Origin: Candidatus Rifleibacteriota bacterium
GTDB taxonomy: Bacteria > Muiribacteriota > Ozemobacteria > Ozemobacterales > Ozemobacteraceae
Reading direction: 5' to 3'
Assembly (NCBI GenBank): GCA_015232575.1
Contig: JADFZL010000004.1
Coordinates: 326,381-390,380, forward strand
Length of the DNA: 64,000 nt
Shown: one piece after another, positions 8,718 to 16,331 of the stretch
Position numbering within the stretch: the stretch's first letter is position 1
How the letters are laid out: each line of letters opens with the position of its first letter
The notes under the pieces: generated by a model
The model's input: the letters and a program-made list of their open reading frames with translations, nothing else
What the model was told of the DNA's origin: nothing
The model's database searches: none
Made by a program: the position numbers and the translations under genes

Positions 8718-9650
8718 TCAAGCTGTCTGCATTCTTGCCAGAACTTTTTTTGCCAGAATGTCAGGTTGAAATTTTGCTACAAAATCATTTGCCCCGACCA
8801 TTTCAGCTTTGGACTGATTAGATTGATTACTCATGGAAGTGTGAAGAATAACATACAATCCGGCGAGTTGTGGTGTTTCACGCAGTTTTCTTGTGAATGA
8901 AAATCCGTCCATGCCGGGCATTTCAACGTCTGATATTACAACTCTGTATTTATCAATTTCAGACTTTCCCTGTTTTGCAACATTTGTAAGATGGTTGAAT
9001 GCATCGTCGGCTGATTCCATTACCTCACATTCAAGTTTCAGATTTTTCATCAGGTCTCGAATTGCCATGCGGGCGGTTTTGGAATCATCTATTATCATTA
9101 CTTTTGATTGAGTTGATTTAAGATTTTCTGCTTCTTTGACAATTTCAGCAGAAAGCTGCGTCTCGAATCCAATTACTTCTGCCAGAACTTTTTCAATATC
9201 CAGAAGCTGAATTGTATCGCCTGTATCGGTGTAAGCGACTGCTGTCAGGTAAGAACATGAGGCGATATATTTTGTCGGGCTTCTTATCTGATCCCAGGAT
9301 CTGGTCAACAGTCGATCGGGATTGCAGATAAGGAAACCATGTATGGAATTATTGTAATCGCAGATTATTATGTAGCTGAGAGAGTTTTTGTAGTCTATTG
9401 GAGTCATTCCGAGCGACAGCCCGAGATCGATTACTGATACTCCTTTTCCTCTGAAATCTACAGTTCCAATGATTGAAGTGTGCGAATATGGTACTTTGCA
9501 GACATTAACAGGAGTTTCAATTACTTCAATAATCTTGAAAACATTTATTCCGTAGAGTTGCTGGTCTTTAAGTGAAAAAACAAGCATTTCCATCTGGTTG
9601 GAAAATGCGAGGCGCGACCTCTGATCTACTTCTTGAAGGGTATTATCCAT
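8718..9650 (-). CDS. cheV: Chemotaxis coupling protein CheV (CheW domain plus receiver)
   Basis: 310 residues, with a GGGGAG ribosome-binding site before ATG 9650. Residues about 18-165 form a CheW-like domain (MLVFSLKDQQLYGINVFKIIEV, GTVDFRGKGVSVIDLG). Residues about 183-308 form a receiver domain with the acidic pair in IIDDSK, the phospho-acceptor Asp in VISDVEMPGMDG, and the Ser/Lys switch residues in LHTSMS and DFVAKF. CheV couples chemoreceptors to CheA and adapts by receiver phosphorylation. No cheA, cheW or receptor gene is in this window. It is the first gene of the operon that continues into the glycosyltransferase, which is an unusual partner. The 219-bp region upstream (9651-9869) contains no gene and should carry its promoter. 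Confidence 0.9.
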   Translation of the reverse strand: MDNTLQEVDQRSRLAFSNQMEMLVFSLKDQQLYGINVFKIIEVIETPVNVCKVPYSHTSIIGTVDFRGKGVSVIDLGLSLGMTPIDYKNSLSYIIICDYNNSIHGFLICNPDRLLTRSWDQIRSPTKYIASCSYLTAVAYTDTGDTIQLLDIEKVLAEVIGFETQLSAEIVKEAENLKSTQSKVMIIDDSKTARMAIRDLMKNLKLECEVMESADDAFNHLTNVAKQGKSEIDKYRVVISDVEMPGMDGFSFTRKLRETPQLAGLYVILHTSMSNQSNQSKAEMVGANDFVAKFQPDILAKKVLARMQTA

Positions 9651-9869
9651 TTTTTCTCCCCTGCTTATAATCTTCTCGTAGTATAGATTTCTAATCTAAT
9701 CAAATAATCGAAACTTGTCAACTCAAATCAGACTTTTTCAGATAGTTTACTGAAAATAGTTCTTGTGGAATCCAACGATTGTACAAATTTCAATACGCAT
9801 TTCGAATAATGCAGAAAGATTATAAAAGTTCAGGAAGCACAAGGATGCCTGAAGAATGGAGATTTAACT

Positions 9870-11264
9870 TCATTTGAGATACTCTTTTGGAACGGATTTT
9901 TTTATTTCATTCATATAATCAGGAAGAGTTTGAATGTAATTGAATACTTGTACTATCCCTTCGTGAGTTTTTCGAAAATTCTCCAGCGTTGAACACACTT
10001 CTAGCTCGGTGTTTAGATAATCGGAAAAATTTGGATAAACAGGTGAGTACCTGTTATGAAAATCTTTGAGATTTGTTTTGAGTAGATTCAGATGAAAGCG
10101 GGCTTCACTGTCGTCAATTATTTTAAGTGTTCCTATTTTCTGAATACTGATAATCTTTTTGAAAAAAACAGGTTCTTTTCTTCTTGGAATTAGCTTAGAA
10201 AAAGGAGGCTTGATAAGTGTCAGGAAGCTTTGTTCGGCAGCTGCGAGTGAAACAGAAACCTGAATGGCAGCATCAGAAATGCCGTCAAGTTCAGGTATGA
10301 GACCCCTTATTTTATTTGCCAGCGGAAGGCCAAGTAGAAGTGGATTGGAAAATGAATATTTGGTATTGCGGTCTATAATACTTTTCATGAAGTACAGATA
10401 TGAACAAAGTGATACGGAGCGTATTTCGTACAGTTCTGCTATTTGTTTTTGCAGTTCTGTTGCTTTCAGGCTATTTTCAAGATCAAGGTTTCCCATTATT
10501 GGTTTTAGAAGTTTGTCCAGTACATCTATTTTGTCAGAAAATTTCTTGTCGTCAGCTTGCATCAGTCGAGATAAGAAGACCAGTCTTCCAAGTTCTGTGA
10601 GAGATTCAATCGAAGGACTATAGGTTCCATAAGAGTTTGTTGCAATATATTCTTCAAGTCCTTCCCCGAGAATAGATTCAATGGTGGTGATTGCCCCCTG
10701 TTGAATTTCGGCTTTTTTTTCATCTGAGATGAAAATCTTTGGAGGCTGCTTCAGCAAATCAACGCTGTTTCCGTAAACAAGTTGGGCAATGGTGTAGTCT
10801 TTTTCTCTGTTTTCACGCGAGAGCCAACGTACAGTGATGTTTATCTTCAACAAATTTGAAACGGCTTCTTTGGTAACCGGATCTTCAACAAACCGTGATG
10901 AAACCTGCAAAGTGAAATTTCTCAATTGACGATAAGTAGGTCCAGTAGCTATCGGATCTCCGGTATCAGTGTTTTCTAGTTTACTAAACCATGGGCTTTT
11001 ACCATCAACAACTTGCAGTTCCTCACCTTCACCATTACGAATAAGTTCATCGAAAAAATACGGGTTGTCAGCCAGCTTGTTATTAATATCTTCAAGGACT
11101 TTCTGAGCGATAAACATGGCTGAAAAATGCTCATCGGTGAAAGTTGCTCCTCTTGCACCACTTTGAAGTGTGTAAAAAAGTGCTGCAAATGACATTACAA
11201 AAATAGCGATAGAAAAAAGAACTTCAAGGAGAGACACGGCGCGTTTATTCATATCAATGATCAT
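9870..11264 (-). CDS. Pilin-like protein with large C-terminal domain (type IV pilus/T2SS pseudopilin family)
   Basis: 464 residues. The N-terminus holds a class III prepilin signal: MNKRAVSLLEVLFSIAIFVMSFAALF, cleaved by PilD before Val, with the conserved Glu at mature position 5 (VSLLE) and Ala instead of Gly before the cut. The hydrophobic helix is followed by a long globular and helical region far larger than typical minor pilins (150-250 residues). The start is uncertain between ATG 11264 and ATG 11252, as neither has a strong ribosome-binding site. It is the last gene of a three-gene pseudopilin operon, 13 bp after its neighbour, and probably caps or primes a pilus or secretion pseudopilus. 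The C-terminal domain was not recognised. Confidence 0.75.
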   Translation of the reverse strand: MIIDMNKRAVSLLEVLFSIAIFVMSFAALFYTLQSGARGATFTDEHFSAMFIAQKVLEDINNKLADNPYFFDELIRNGEGEELQVVDGKSPWFSKLENTDTGDPIATGPTYRQLRNFTLQVSSRFVEDPVTKEAVSNLLKINITVRWLSRENREKDYTIAQLVYGNSVDLLKQPPKIFISDEKKAEIQQGAITTIESILGEGLEEYIATNSYGTYSPSIESLTELGRLVFLSRLMQADDKKFSDKIDVLDKLLKPIMGNLDLENSLKATELQKQIAELYEIRSVSLCSYLYFMKSIIDRNTKYSFSNPLLLGLPLANKIRGLIPELDGISDAAIQVSVSLAAAEQSFLTLIKPPFSKLIPRRKEPVFFKKIISIQKIGTLKIIDDSEARFHLNLLKTNLKDFHNRYSPVYPNFSDYLNTELEVCSTLENFRKTHEGIVQVFNYIQTLPDYMNEIKKSVPKEYLK

Positions 11265-11277
11265 ATTTAATTAATCA

Positions 11278-12429
11278 CTATTCCTCAATTTCATTTTGGA
11301 CTTCGGCCAGAAATCGGTCGAAATATGAAGTTGAATAATAATTTTTTGAAGAGTAAAAACCGTAGTAATATTTGGAGATATTTCTCAGAGCTTTAATAAG
11401 TTTGCGAAACAGTTTGTTTGCTTCACTTACCTTTCTCCGTGTGAGTAGATTTTCAATTTGATTAATTACTTGTTCCACCCATTCAATAAGGACGTTTCTG
11501 AGGGAAAAGGTGCCTGTTATTACCCCAGATTGAATTGAGGTTTTTGTTGAAGTGCCGGTTGAGGTTTCAGATGAAGTGTTGGTTGATGTTTCAGTTGAAG
11601 TGCCGGTTGATGTTTCAGTTGAAGTGCTAGTTGAGGTTTCAGTCGAAGTGTTAGTTGATGTTTCAGTTGAAGTGCCGGTTGATGTTTCAATTGAAGTGCT
11701 TTCTGAAGTTCTGATTGCAGTGGAATAGGCAAAAATGCCGTTGAGAATTTCATAAATTCTCTTTCTGCTGCTTCCGTCAAGGGCTTTCAGATTTCCCTGA
11801 GTTTTAACGGGAAGATGAGTTGGAGGTGGAACAATTTGCAATGCGTCAAGAGAAGACAGAACTTCTGAAAATTTTTCTTCCCATGGCTGTCTGGCAAATA
11901 GAAGGTTTTTCTTTCGTTTTTCGATTAGCTTGCTAATCTGATCTGACATCGGGTTGACACCTGAAGAACTGTTATCTTCAAATGATGCGGTGTATCCTGG
12001 AGTTATTGTGGAAAATCCCTTAAAAAGGAGGTCATCGTATCTTACCCGGTAAAACAGAAGTCTTTTTACGTTTTTATATTGACCATTAACCCAGATGTCT
12101 GCTGAAAAAGCTTCAGACGGAGTGTTTTCAATGTAATATGAGAAATAGCCTTTTTCAAAAACGAAATTTGTTTGTGAATCAGCATTTTCTTTGAACCATC
12201 TTTGTTCCCATGGTGAAGACATTATTCTTGCCAGGAGCATCTGATAGCCGGATTCTGCAATGGCTAACGCTCTGACATGAGCATCAGAATATTCAAGTTG
12301 AGAGCTCACTCCTCGAGAAAGTTGATGAATTGTGAATATGGAAGTGAATAATACGACAATTATGGCTATGACAACAGGAAAAGCTATTCCACTTCGAGAC
12401 TTACTTTTTCCGATTGATATGAAATCCAT
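11278..12429 (-). CDS. PilX-like membrane-anchored pilus protein with Ser/Thr repeat tract
   Basis: The start at ATG 12429 (383 residues) is chosen because AAGGAAG lies 5-6 bases upstream. An upstream in-frame ATG at 12477 would overlap the previous gene and lacks such a site. The protein has a cytoplasmic lead (KSKSRSGIAF), one transmembrane helix (FPVVIAIIVVLFTSIFTI) and an ALAIAESGYQ motif, typical of PilX/GspK-type minor pilins that do not carry the classical Glu5. Around residues 230-300 it carries a repeat tract built from TSTETSTG-like octads. The C-terminal part is basic and helical. The repeat region resembles a mucin-like, potentially glycosylated stalk, an inference that fits the nearby GT-C gene. 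It is the middle gene of the pseudopilin operon. Confidence 0.7.
   Translation of the reverse strand: MDFISIGKSKSRSGIAFPVVIAIIVVLFTSIFTIHQLSRGVSSQLEYSDAHVRALAIAESGYQMLLARIMSSPWEQRWFKENADSQTNFVFEKGYFSYYIENTPSEAFSADIWVNGQYKNVKRLLFYRVRYDDLLFKGFSTITPGYTASFEDNSSSGVNPMSDQISKLIEKRKKNLLFARQPWEEKFSEVLSSLDALQIVPPPTHLPVKTQGNLKALDGSSRKRIYEILNGIFAYSTAIRTSESTSIETSTGTSTETSTNTSTETSTSTSTETSTGTSTETSTNTSSETSTGTSTKTSIQSGVITGTFSLRNVLIEWVEQVINQIENLLTRRKVSEANKLFRKLIKALRNISKYYYGFYSSKNYYSTSYFDRFLAEVQNEIEE
11546..11700. repeat. 24-bp coding minisatellite, about 6.5 units
   Basis: On the plus strand the unit reads GTTGAAGTGCCG followed by GTTGATGTTTCA, with few substitutions between copies. It encodes the Ser/Thr octads of the pilus protein. 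The unit is a multiple of three, so copy-number change would alter stalk length without breaking the frame. Confidence 0.85.
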
Positions 12430-12451
12430 AATGCTTCCTTCAACAGAATTT

Positions 12452-12991
12452 TCAGAGACTGTCATCCGATAACGCATTTTTCAGTCTGACAAAATTAACA
12501 AAGGAAAAAGAACTGCTTCCGTCGCGTAGTTGCGCTGAAATAAGGACTCCGTTATATCCATGGGCGGTAAAGGTCATCCTTTCGACGTTTCTTAAAATTT
12601 CCTTCGGAGCTGAGGTTTTGTTTGCTGAGATATCGTGGATTGAAGAGAAAAGTGTGAAAATGTCACGCTTTGTTCGTTCACTTACGCTTTCACTTTTTTT
12701 CAGGAAGATAAAATGCAGATTGTTCACGTAATCTCTCAAAACAATGTAGGGAAGACATTGTCCGGGTTGAGGACTCATAATTTCAATTCCTTCCTGCAGA
12801 ACCCCAAAAATGCTGACAAGGCCGCGTCTGGCCTCCATTTGAAGAGACAGTTTCTGAGATGCAGTTACAACCTGTTTCCCAAAAAAGGAACGCAAAAAAA
12901 CTATCATCATCGCCATAACAACGCTTAAAATCAGAGAAGTTATGATAAGCTCAACGAGCGTTATTGCTTTCCTGTTGGTTTTGTGGTGCAT
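12452..12991 (-). CDS. Prepilin-like minor pilin (PilW/GspJ-like)
   Basis: The start is set at ATG 12991 (179 residues). A TTG at 13027 extends the frame but would place 12 extra residues before a standard prepilin leader. The leader is MHHKTNRKA and cleavage is expected before Ile in ITLVELIITSLILSVVMAMMIVF, with Glu at mature position 5. The remaining ~140 residues form a small beta-rich domain (FVNFVRLKN at the end) without recognised family motifs. It is the first gene of the operon with the two pilin-like genes at 11278 and 9870, so the set resembles a minor-pilin priming complex. No pilus ATPase or prepilin peptidase lies in the window. Confidence 0.75.
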   Translation of the reverse strand: MHHKTNRKAITLVELIITSLILSVVMAMMIVFLRSFFGKQVVTASQKLSLQMEARRGLVSIFGVLQEGIEIMSPQPGQCLPYIVLRDYVNNLHFIFLKKSESVSERTKRDIFTLFSSIHDISANKTSAPKEILRNVERMTFTAHGYNGVLISAQLRDGSSSFSFVNFVRLKNALSDDSL

Positions 12992-13540
12992 GATAACCAG
13001 CCGATAAAAAATTATACAATTTATCAATCACAAGCTCATCTTTTAACCTAACACCTATTTTCAGGTGAGTCAAGATATAAAAGATAATTTCAGCAATTCT
13101 CGGTGAGTTTTCTGGAATCCGATTAGTTCTATCAAAGCTCATTGAAAGATTTCTGTTTCTCAGAACAGCAAGTAGATAAAATTCGGGGAAAGTTCTTGGT
13201 ATCTTGTTGTTATTTCGACCGAAGAGAGAAATCTGACAACCATTTTGAGATTTCTCCCTTTGGCCGAGATGACAACTGAACATAGCGATTCCCCCTGATT
13301 TTTGAGAAGACACAATATAATGTTTGAAATTTTGGAAAAACAGGCTCACAGTTTGATTAAAAGCTCTTCATACTTTTTGACATTTATTAGTTGAGGATGT
13401 AGTATAAAAGCGCGTGGCTTTTATTATTTCATTCGTTGGTGAAGCTTCTAACTATATAAAAATGCTGTTTTTGCATGAAAGTGTTCTGCATAAATGGTGT
13501 TTGTTTGATAATTCGTACATTAATAGGATGGCAATTTTTA
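12992..13540. other. Divergent intergenic region between pilin operon and S4 gene
   Basis: 549 bp between two divergently transcribed units, so promoters for both should lie here. It contains one copy of the dispersed palindromic repeat (13209-13273). A 132-residue open frame across this region is built partly from the repeat and has no good start signal, so it is not called. Nothing else was recognised. Confidence 0.5.
13209..13273. repeat. Dispersed ~65-bp palindromic repeat, copy A
   Basis: The left arm is TTTCGACCGAAGAGAGAAAT and the right arm ATTTCTCCCTTTGGCCGAGA followed by TGAC. The arms are inverted copies of each other, so the transcript would fold into one long hairpin. It matches the copies at 16002, 21955, 30247, 42841 and 54741. 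This is the only copy in a divergent promoter region rather than near a gene end. Confidence 0.85.
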
Positions 13541-13849
13541 ATGAGAATAGATAAATTTCTTCAGTCAAGCGGGCTTATAAAACGGCGTGTTTTGGCCAAC
13601 GAAGCGTGTAAACGTGGGCTTATTCTGGTTAACGGAGTTAAAGCAAAACCAACCCGTGAACTTACTGGAAATGAGAAAATCGAAATTCTTTTACCCCATC
13701 GTGAAACAGAAATATTGTTGTTAAAAAATTGTGAAATGAAAAGTATTCCAAAATTCAGACGTGATGAGTTCTTCAGAATAATCAGGGATGAGATTAAAGA
13801 GCATGAGCCAGAAGATCTTTTTGCTTTGCCCGAAGAGCAGTCTGAATAA
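13541..13849 (+). CDS. S4-domain RNA-binding protein (HslR/RqcP-like)
   Basis: The start is the ATG opening MRIDKFLQSSGLIKRR (102 residues). An upstream ATG at 13475 adds 22 residues that do not fit the family. The S4 fold is plain: MRIDKFLQ, then SGLIKRRVLANEACKRGLILVNGVKAKPTREL, matching the alpha-L RNA-binding motif of RqcP/HslR-type proteins that bind rRNA or stalled 50S-tRNA complexes. The C-terminal tail is basic, then acidic. It precedes the SpoIID-like gene by 66 bp, a pairing also seen for RqcP-type genes near cell-division or sporulation genes in Firmicutes. The role here is inferred from family only. Confidence 0.8.
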   Translation: MRIDKFLQSSGLIKRRVLANEACKRGLILVNGVKAKPTRELTGNEKIEILLPHRETEILLLKNCEMKSIPKFRRDEFFRIIRDEIKEHEPEDLFALPEEQSE

Positions 13850-13915
13850 AATGTATCTTTCCAATCATGCGAGGTTTTACAATAATTACGGCAATTGCCT
13901 GCTAAGGAGAAAAAA

Positions 13916-15490
13916 GTGAAATTAGTTATCTGGAGAGCATTTTTAGTTGTTCCGGTGTTATTTTTTGCAGTATGTGTGTTTGCAAAAGTTCCGGATATTA
14001 AAATAAAAGTTGCGGAATATGATAGTAAAATATCATTTTCAATGCCTGAAGGTGGAAAATGGAGCTTCGGAGATAAGTCTGGCCTTGCAAAAGCAAATGA
14101 CAAATTTTTGCTTACTGCAAAATTGAAAAAGCCTTCCTGCAAAAAGTTTCATGTTATGGTTGAATCTGTACCGCTTCGTGATCAGGCAAAGCTTGAAGCA
14201 GCGCTTGCAAAATGGCGCTCCGGGAAACGTGCGGTAAACACTCTGACGATCGGAAAGATTACATACAGCGCTGATGGCGTGACTCCAGCCTATGACGGAA
14301 GAGTTCTTTATATCGGACAGGGGACTTTTGCAGATAGAGAAACGGCACAGAAATTGAGCGATCAACTGGCTGCTGAAAGCTGTTCTAATTGGATTTTCGA
14401 AGAAATTATAACTCTCTCAGCCGGTACAATGGAGCTGAAGAAAAACGGGAAAAAACTGCTTTCCGGTAATATCGCTCTGGAATTGTTTCCTGCAAAATCA
14501 GTCAGACTGGAAAATGTTGAGCATGCAAAAGGCTATTCCTGGCATGGATTCGAAACCAGAATATATGCAGGAAATATGAAATTTTCATGGGGGGGCCAGA
14601 ACTTTGTGGATTGCATACTTACAACAGATATGGAGTCGCTTCTGGCGGGAGTTGTACCAGCTGAGATATCATCCAGAGCTGAGCCGGCCGCGCTTCAGGC
14701 TCAGGCAGTTGCTGCACGCGGTGAAATACTCGGAAAAATAGCGCTTTCTCACTATAATGAAGGTTTCGACTGCTGTGCTGAACAGCATTGTCAGGTATAT
14801 AAAGGTGAGCGGTCTGAAACTGAAAGAATGCGAAGTGCAATTCTTCCAACACGCGGAATGCTTTTAAATGATTCCAGCGGAAGCATTGTAGATGCTGTTT
14901 ACTCGGCAAATTGCGGCGGGCACACGGAATCGAATCATCTTGTGTGGACTTCCCAGCCAAACCCGATTCTCGAGGGAACCTGGGATACAGTTAACGCGTG
15001 TTCCCTTAATCTGACAAACGAAACAGATGTTGCATCATATATACGTTTCCCACCAGATTCGTTTTGTTCAGATAAAACAGTTGAGGGTGGCGATAAATTC
15101 AGATGGAGTAAATCTCTTGGTTCCTCTGAAATAAAGGATGTTGAAAAGAAGCTTCAGATTGGCAGAATAAAAGATTGTGGTGATGTTAAAAGGGGCCCGT
15201 CGGGAAGGATTTACAGCATAACTTTCAACGGTGAAAATGGAAACAAGACTGTTATCAAGGAACTTGCCATCAGAAAGTTGTTTGGGGGCTTGAGAAGCGC
15301 GTGTTTTATTGTCTCATGGAAGAAAGACGCCGAGGGCTATTTTTGCGGCGCAGAATTTATTGGAGCTGGCTGGGGGCATGGCGTTGGAATGTGCCAGTCA
15401 GGCGCACAGAGCATGGCAAAACGTGGCTTCAAGTTCAGTGAAATACTGTCTCACTATTTTCCGGGCAGCCTTCTCAAAAGGAAATACTGA
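13916..15490 (+). CDS. SpoIID/LytB-domain protein, predicted peptidoglycan lytic transglycosylase
   Basis: The start is GTG 13916, with AAGGAG seven bases upstream (524 residues). A TTG at 13895 lies before that site. A signal peptide or N-terminal anchor (VIWRAFLVVPVLFFAVCVFA) is followed by a domain of unknown type with a SPOR-like stretch (YIGQGTFADRETAQKL). The SpoIID domain follows: LLAGVVPAEI, ALQAQAVAARGE, DAVYSANCGGHTE and the C-terminal GAGWGHGVGMCQSGAQSMA. SpoIID cleaves glycan strands denuded of stem peptides. In non-sporulating diderms such proteins act in cell-wall remodelling or division. Several Cys (FDCCAEQHC) may form disulfides in the periplasm. It is followed after 42 bp by the small helical gene at 15533. 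Confidence 0.85.
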   Translation: MKLVIWRAFLVVPVLFFAVCVFAKVPDIKIKVAEYDSKISFSMPEGGKWSFGDKSGLAKANDKFLLTAKLKKPSCKKFHVMVESVPLRDQAKLEAALAKWRSGKRAVNTLTIGKITYSADGVTPAYDGRVLYIGQGTFADRETAQKLSDQLAAESCSNWIFEEIITLSAGTMELKKNGKKLLSGNIALELFPAKSVRLENVEHAKGYSWHGFETRIYAGNMKFSWGGQNFVDCILTTDMESLLAGVVPAEISSRAEPAALQAQAVAARGEILGKIALSHYNEGFDCCAEQHCQVYKGERSETERMRSAILPTRGMLLNDSSGSIVDAVYSANCGGHTESNHLVWTSQPNPILEGTWDTVNACSLNLTNETDVASYIRFPPDSFCSDKTVEGGDKFRWSKSLGSSEIKDVEKKLQIGRIKDCGDVKRGPSGRIYSITFNGENGNKTVIKELAIRKLFGGLRSACFIVSWKKDAEGYFCGAEFIGAGWGHGVGMCQSGAQSMAKRGFKFSEILSHYFPGSLLKRKY

Positions 15491-15532
15491 ACTGACTCAA
15501 AATTTATTCCACCCGGAAAGGCAGGAAAAATC

Positions 15533-15976
15533 GTGAATCTGAGTAAAAATCTTGAAAAAATAGTTCTGTTCTGGCTTGATTTAACCAAAGCCAATAATGA
15601 TTATCTGAATGGTGATCGTTCCCCAGAAAATTTAAAAGTACTACTTGATACAAGGGAATTCGTTCTCGAACAGCTGATGAAGCATGAGAAGGAACTTGTT
15701 GATGCTTATGGAAAAGAAGCTTCTGGCGTTTCAGTCGATGTATGGAGCTATCTGAAATCTGAGCCTGAAAATTCCGAAAATGGCCTTGCATGGAGAAAAG
15801 CTCATGGAGCAATTCGTGCTCTTGTACAGTCTGACTATGATGTTTCTGATTATCTTACAAGCGCAAAAGAAGAACTTCGTAAATCAATAAAAGATGTTGC
15901 GAAGAATGCCTCTCTCATCAAGGGCTACGCACATAATTCACCTCTGGGAAGCTGTTTCTTTGACAAAGTAAAATAG
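15533..15976 (+). CDS. Small helical protein of unknown function
   Basis: 147 residues starting at GTG, with AGGAAAAA just upstream. Mostly charged helices without signal peptide or membrane segment. A distinctive C-terminus reads KGYAHNSPLGSCFFDKVK. Size and helix content recall flagellar chaperones of the FlgN/FliT type, but I see no firm motif. It probably shares the transcript of the SpoIID-like gene. A repeat copy begins 26 bp after its stop. Confidence 0.6.
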   Translation: MNLSKNLEKIVLFWLDLTKANNDYLNGDRSPENLKVLLDTREFVLEQLMKHEKELVDAYGKEASGVSVDVWSYLKSEPENSENGLAWRKAHGAIRALVQSDYDVSDYLTSAKEELRKSIKDVAKNASLIKGYAHNSPLGSCFFDKVK

Positions 15977-16001
15977 CATCTTCTCAATAATTATGGGCTT
16001 T

Positions 16002-16066
16002 GTCATCTCGACCGAAGGGAGAGATCACCGAATGGTTAATAGATTTCTCCCTTCGGTCGAAATGAC
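16002..16066. repeat. Dispersed ~65-bp palindromic repeat, copy B
   Basis: The best-conserved copy. Left arm GTCATCTCGACCGAAGGGAG, right arm CTCCCTTCGGTCGAAATGAC, separated by about 25 bases. It begins 26 bp after the stop of the gene ending at 15976. Confidence 0.9.
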
Positions 16067-16264
16067 AGCACAATACCTGGCACTTGCTTCGAATTATTGA
16101 ACAGTTACGTAAAATTGGACATTGTAGCAATGTTGCCGGAAAGATACAAAAAAAATATAAACATGCATAGACATTGCTAACATGTAGAATTCGTTCTCCC
16201 TCTGTTTTCTCTGCGTGAGATCAATCTTTTTTTCAGCTACTGTGCTACAGTGTCTAAAATTGTG

Positions 16265-16308
16265 AAAAAAGAGCAGACCACACTGGAAAGTGCGGTCTGC
16301 TCTTTTTG
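16265..16308. terminator. Strong bidirectional rho-independent terminator
   Basis: The stem AGAGCAGACC...CACT pairs with AGTG...GGTCTGCTCT around a GGAA loop, with one mismatch. It is flanked by an A-run on the left and a T-run on the right, so it can stop transcription from both sides. It ends the 874-residue gene on the minus strand 24 bp downstream of its stop. Confidence 0.9.
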
Positions 16309-16331
16309 TTATTCGGTTTACTGCTTTTGTA

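Larger units (their letters stand above)
15977..16331. other. Convergent intergenic region with repeat and bidirectional terminator
   Basis: 355 bp between two convergent genes. It holds repeat copy B at 16002-16066 and a strong hairpin at 16265-16308. The stretch between them is AT-rich with a small palindrome ACATTG-TAG-CAATGT near 16119. No gene is supported. Confidence 0.6.

Noticed and set aside
12951..13349. 132-residue open frame on the minus strand upstream of the pilin operon
   Set aside because: It overlaps the start of the first pilin gene, runs through the palindromic repeat, and has no ribosome-binding site or recognisable domain.
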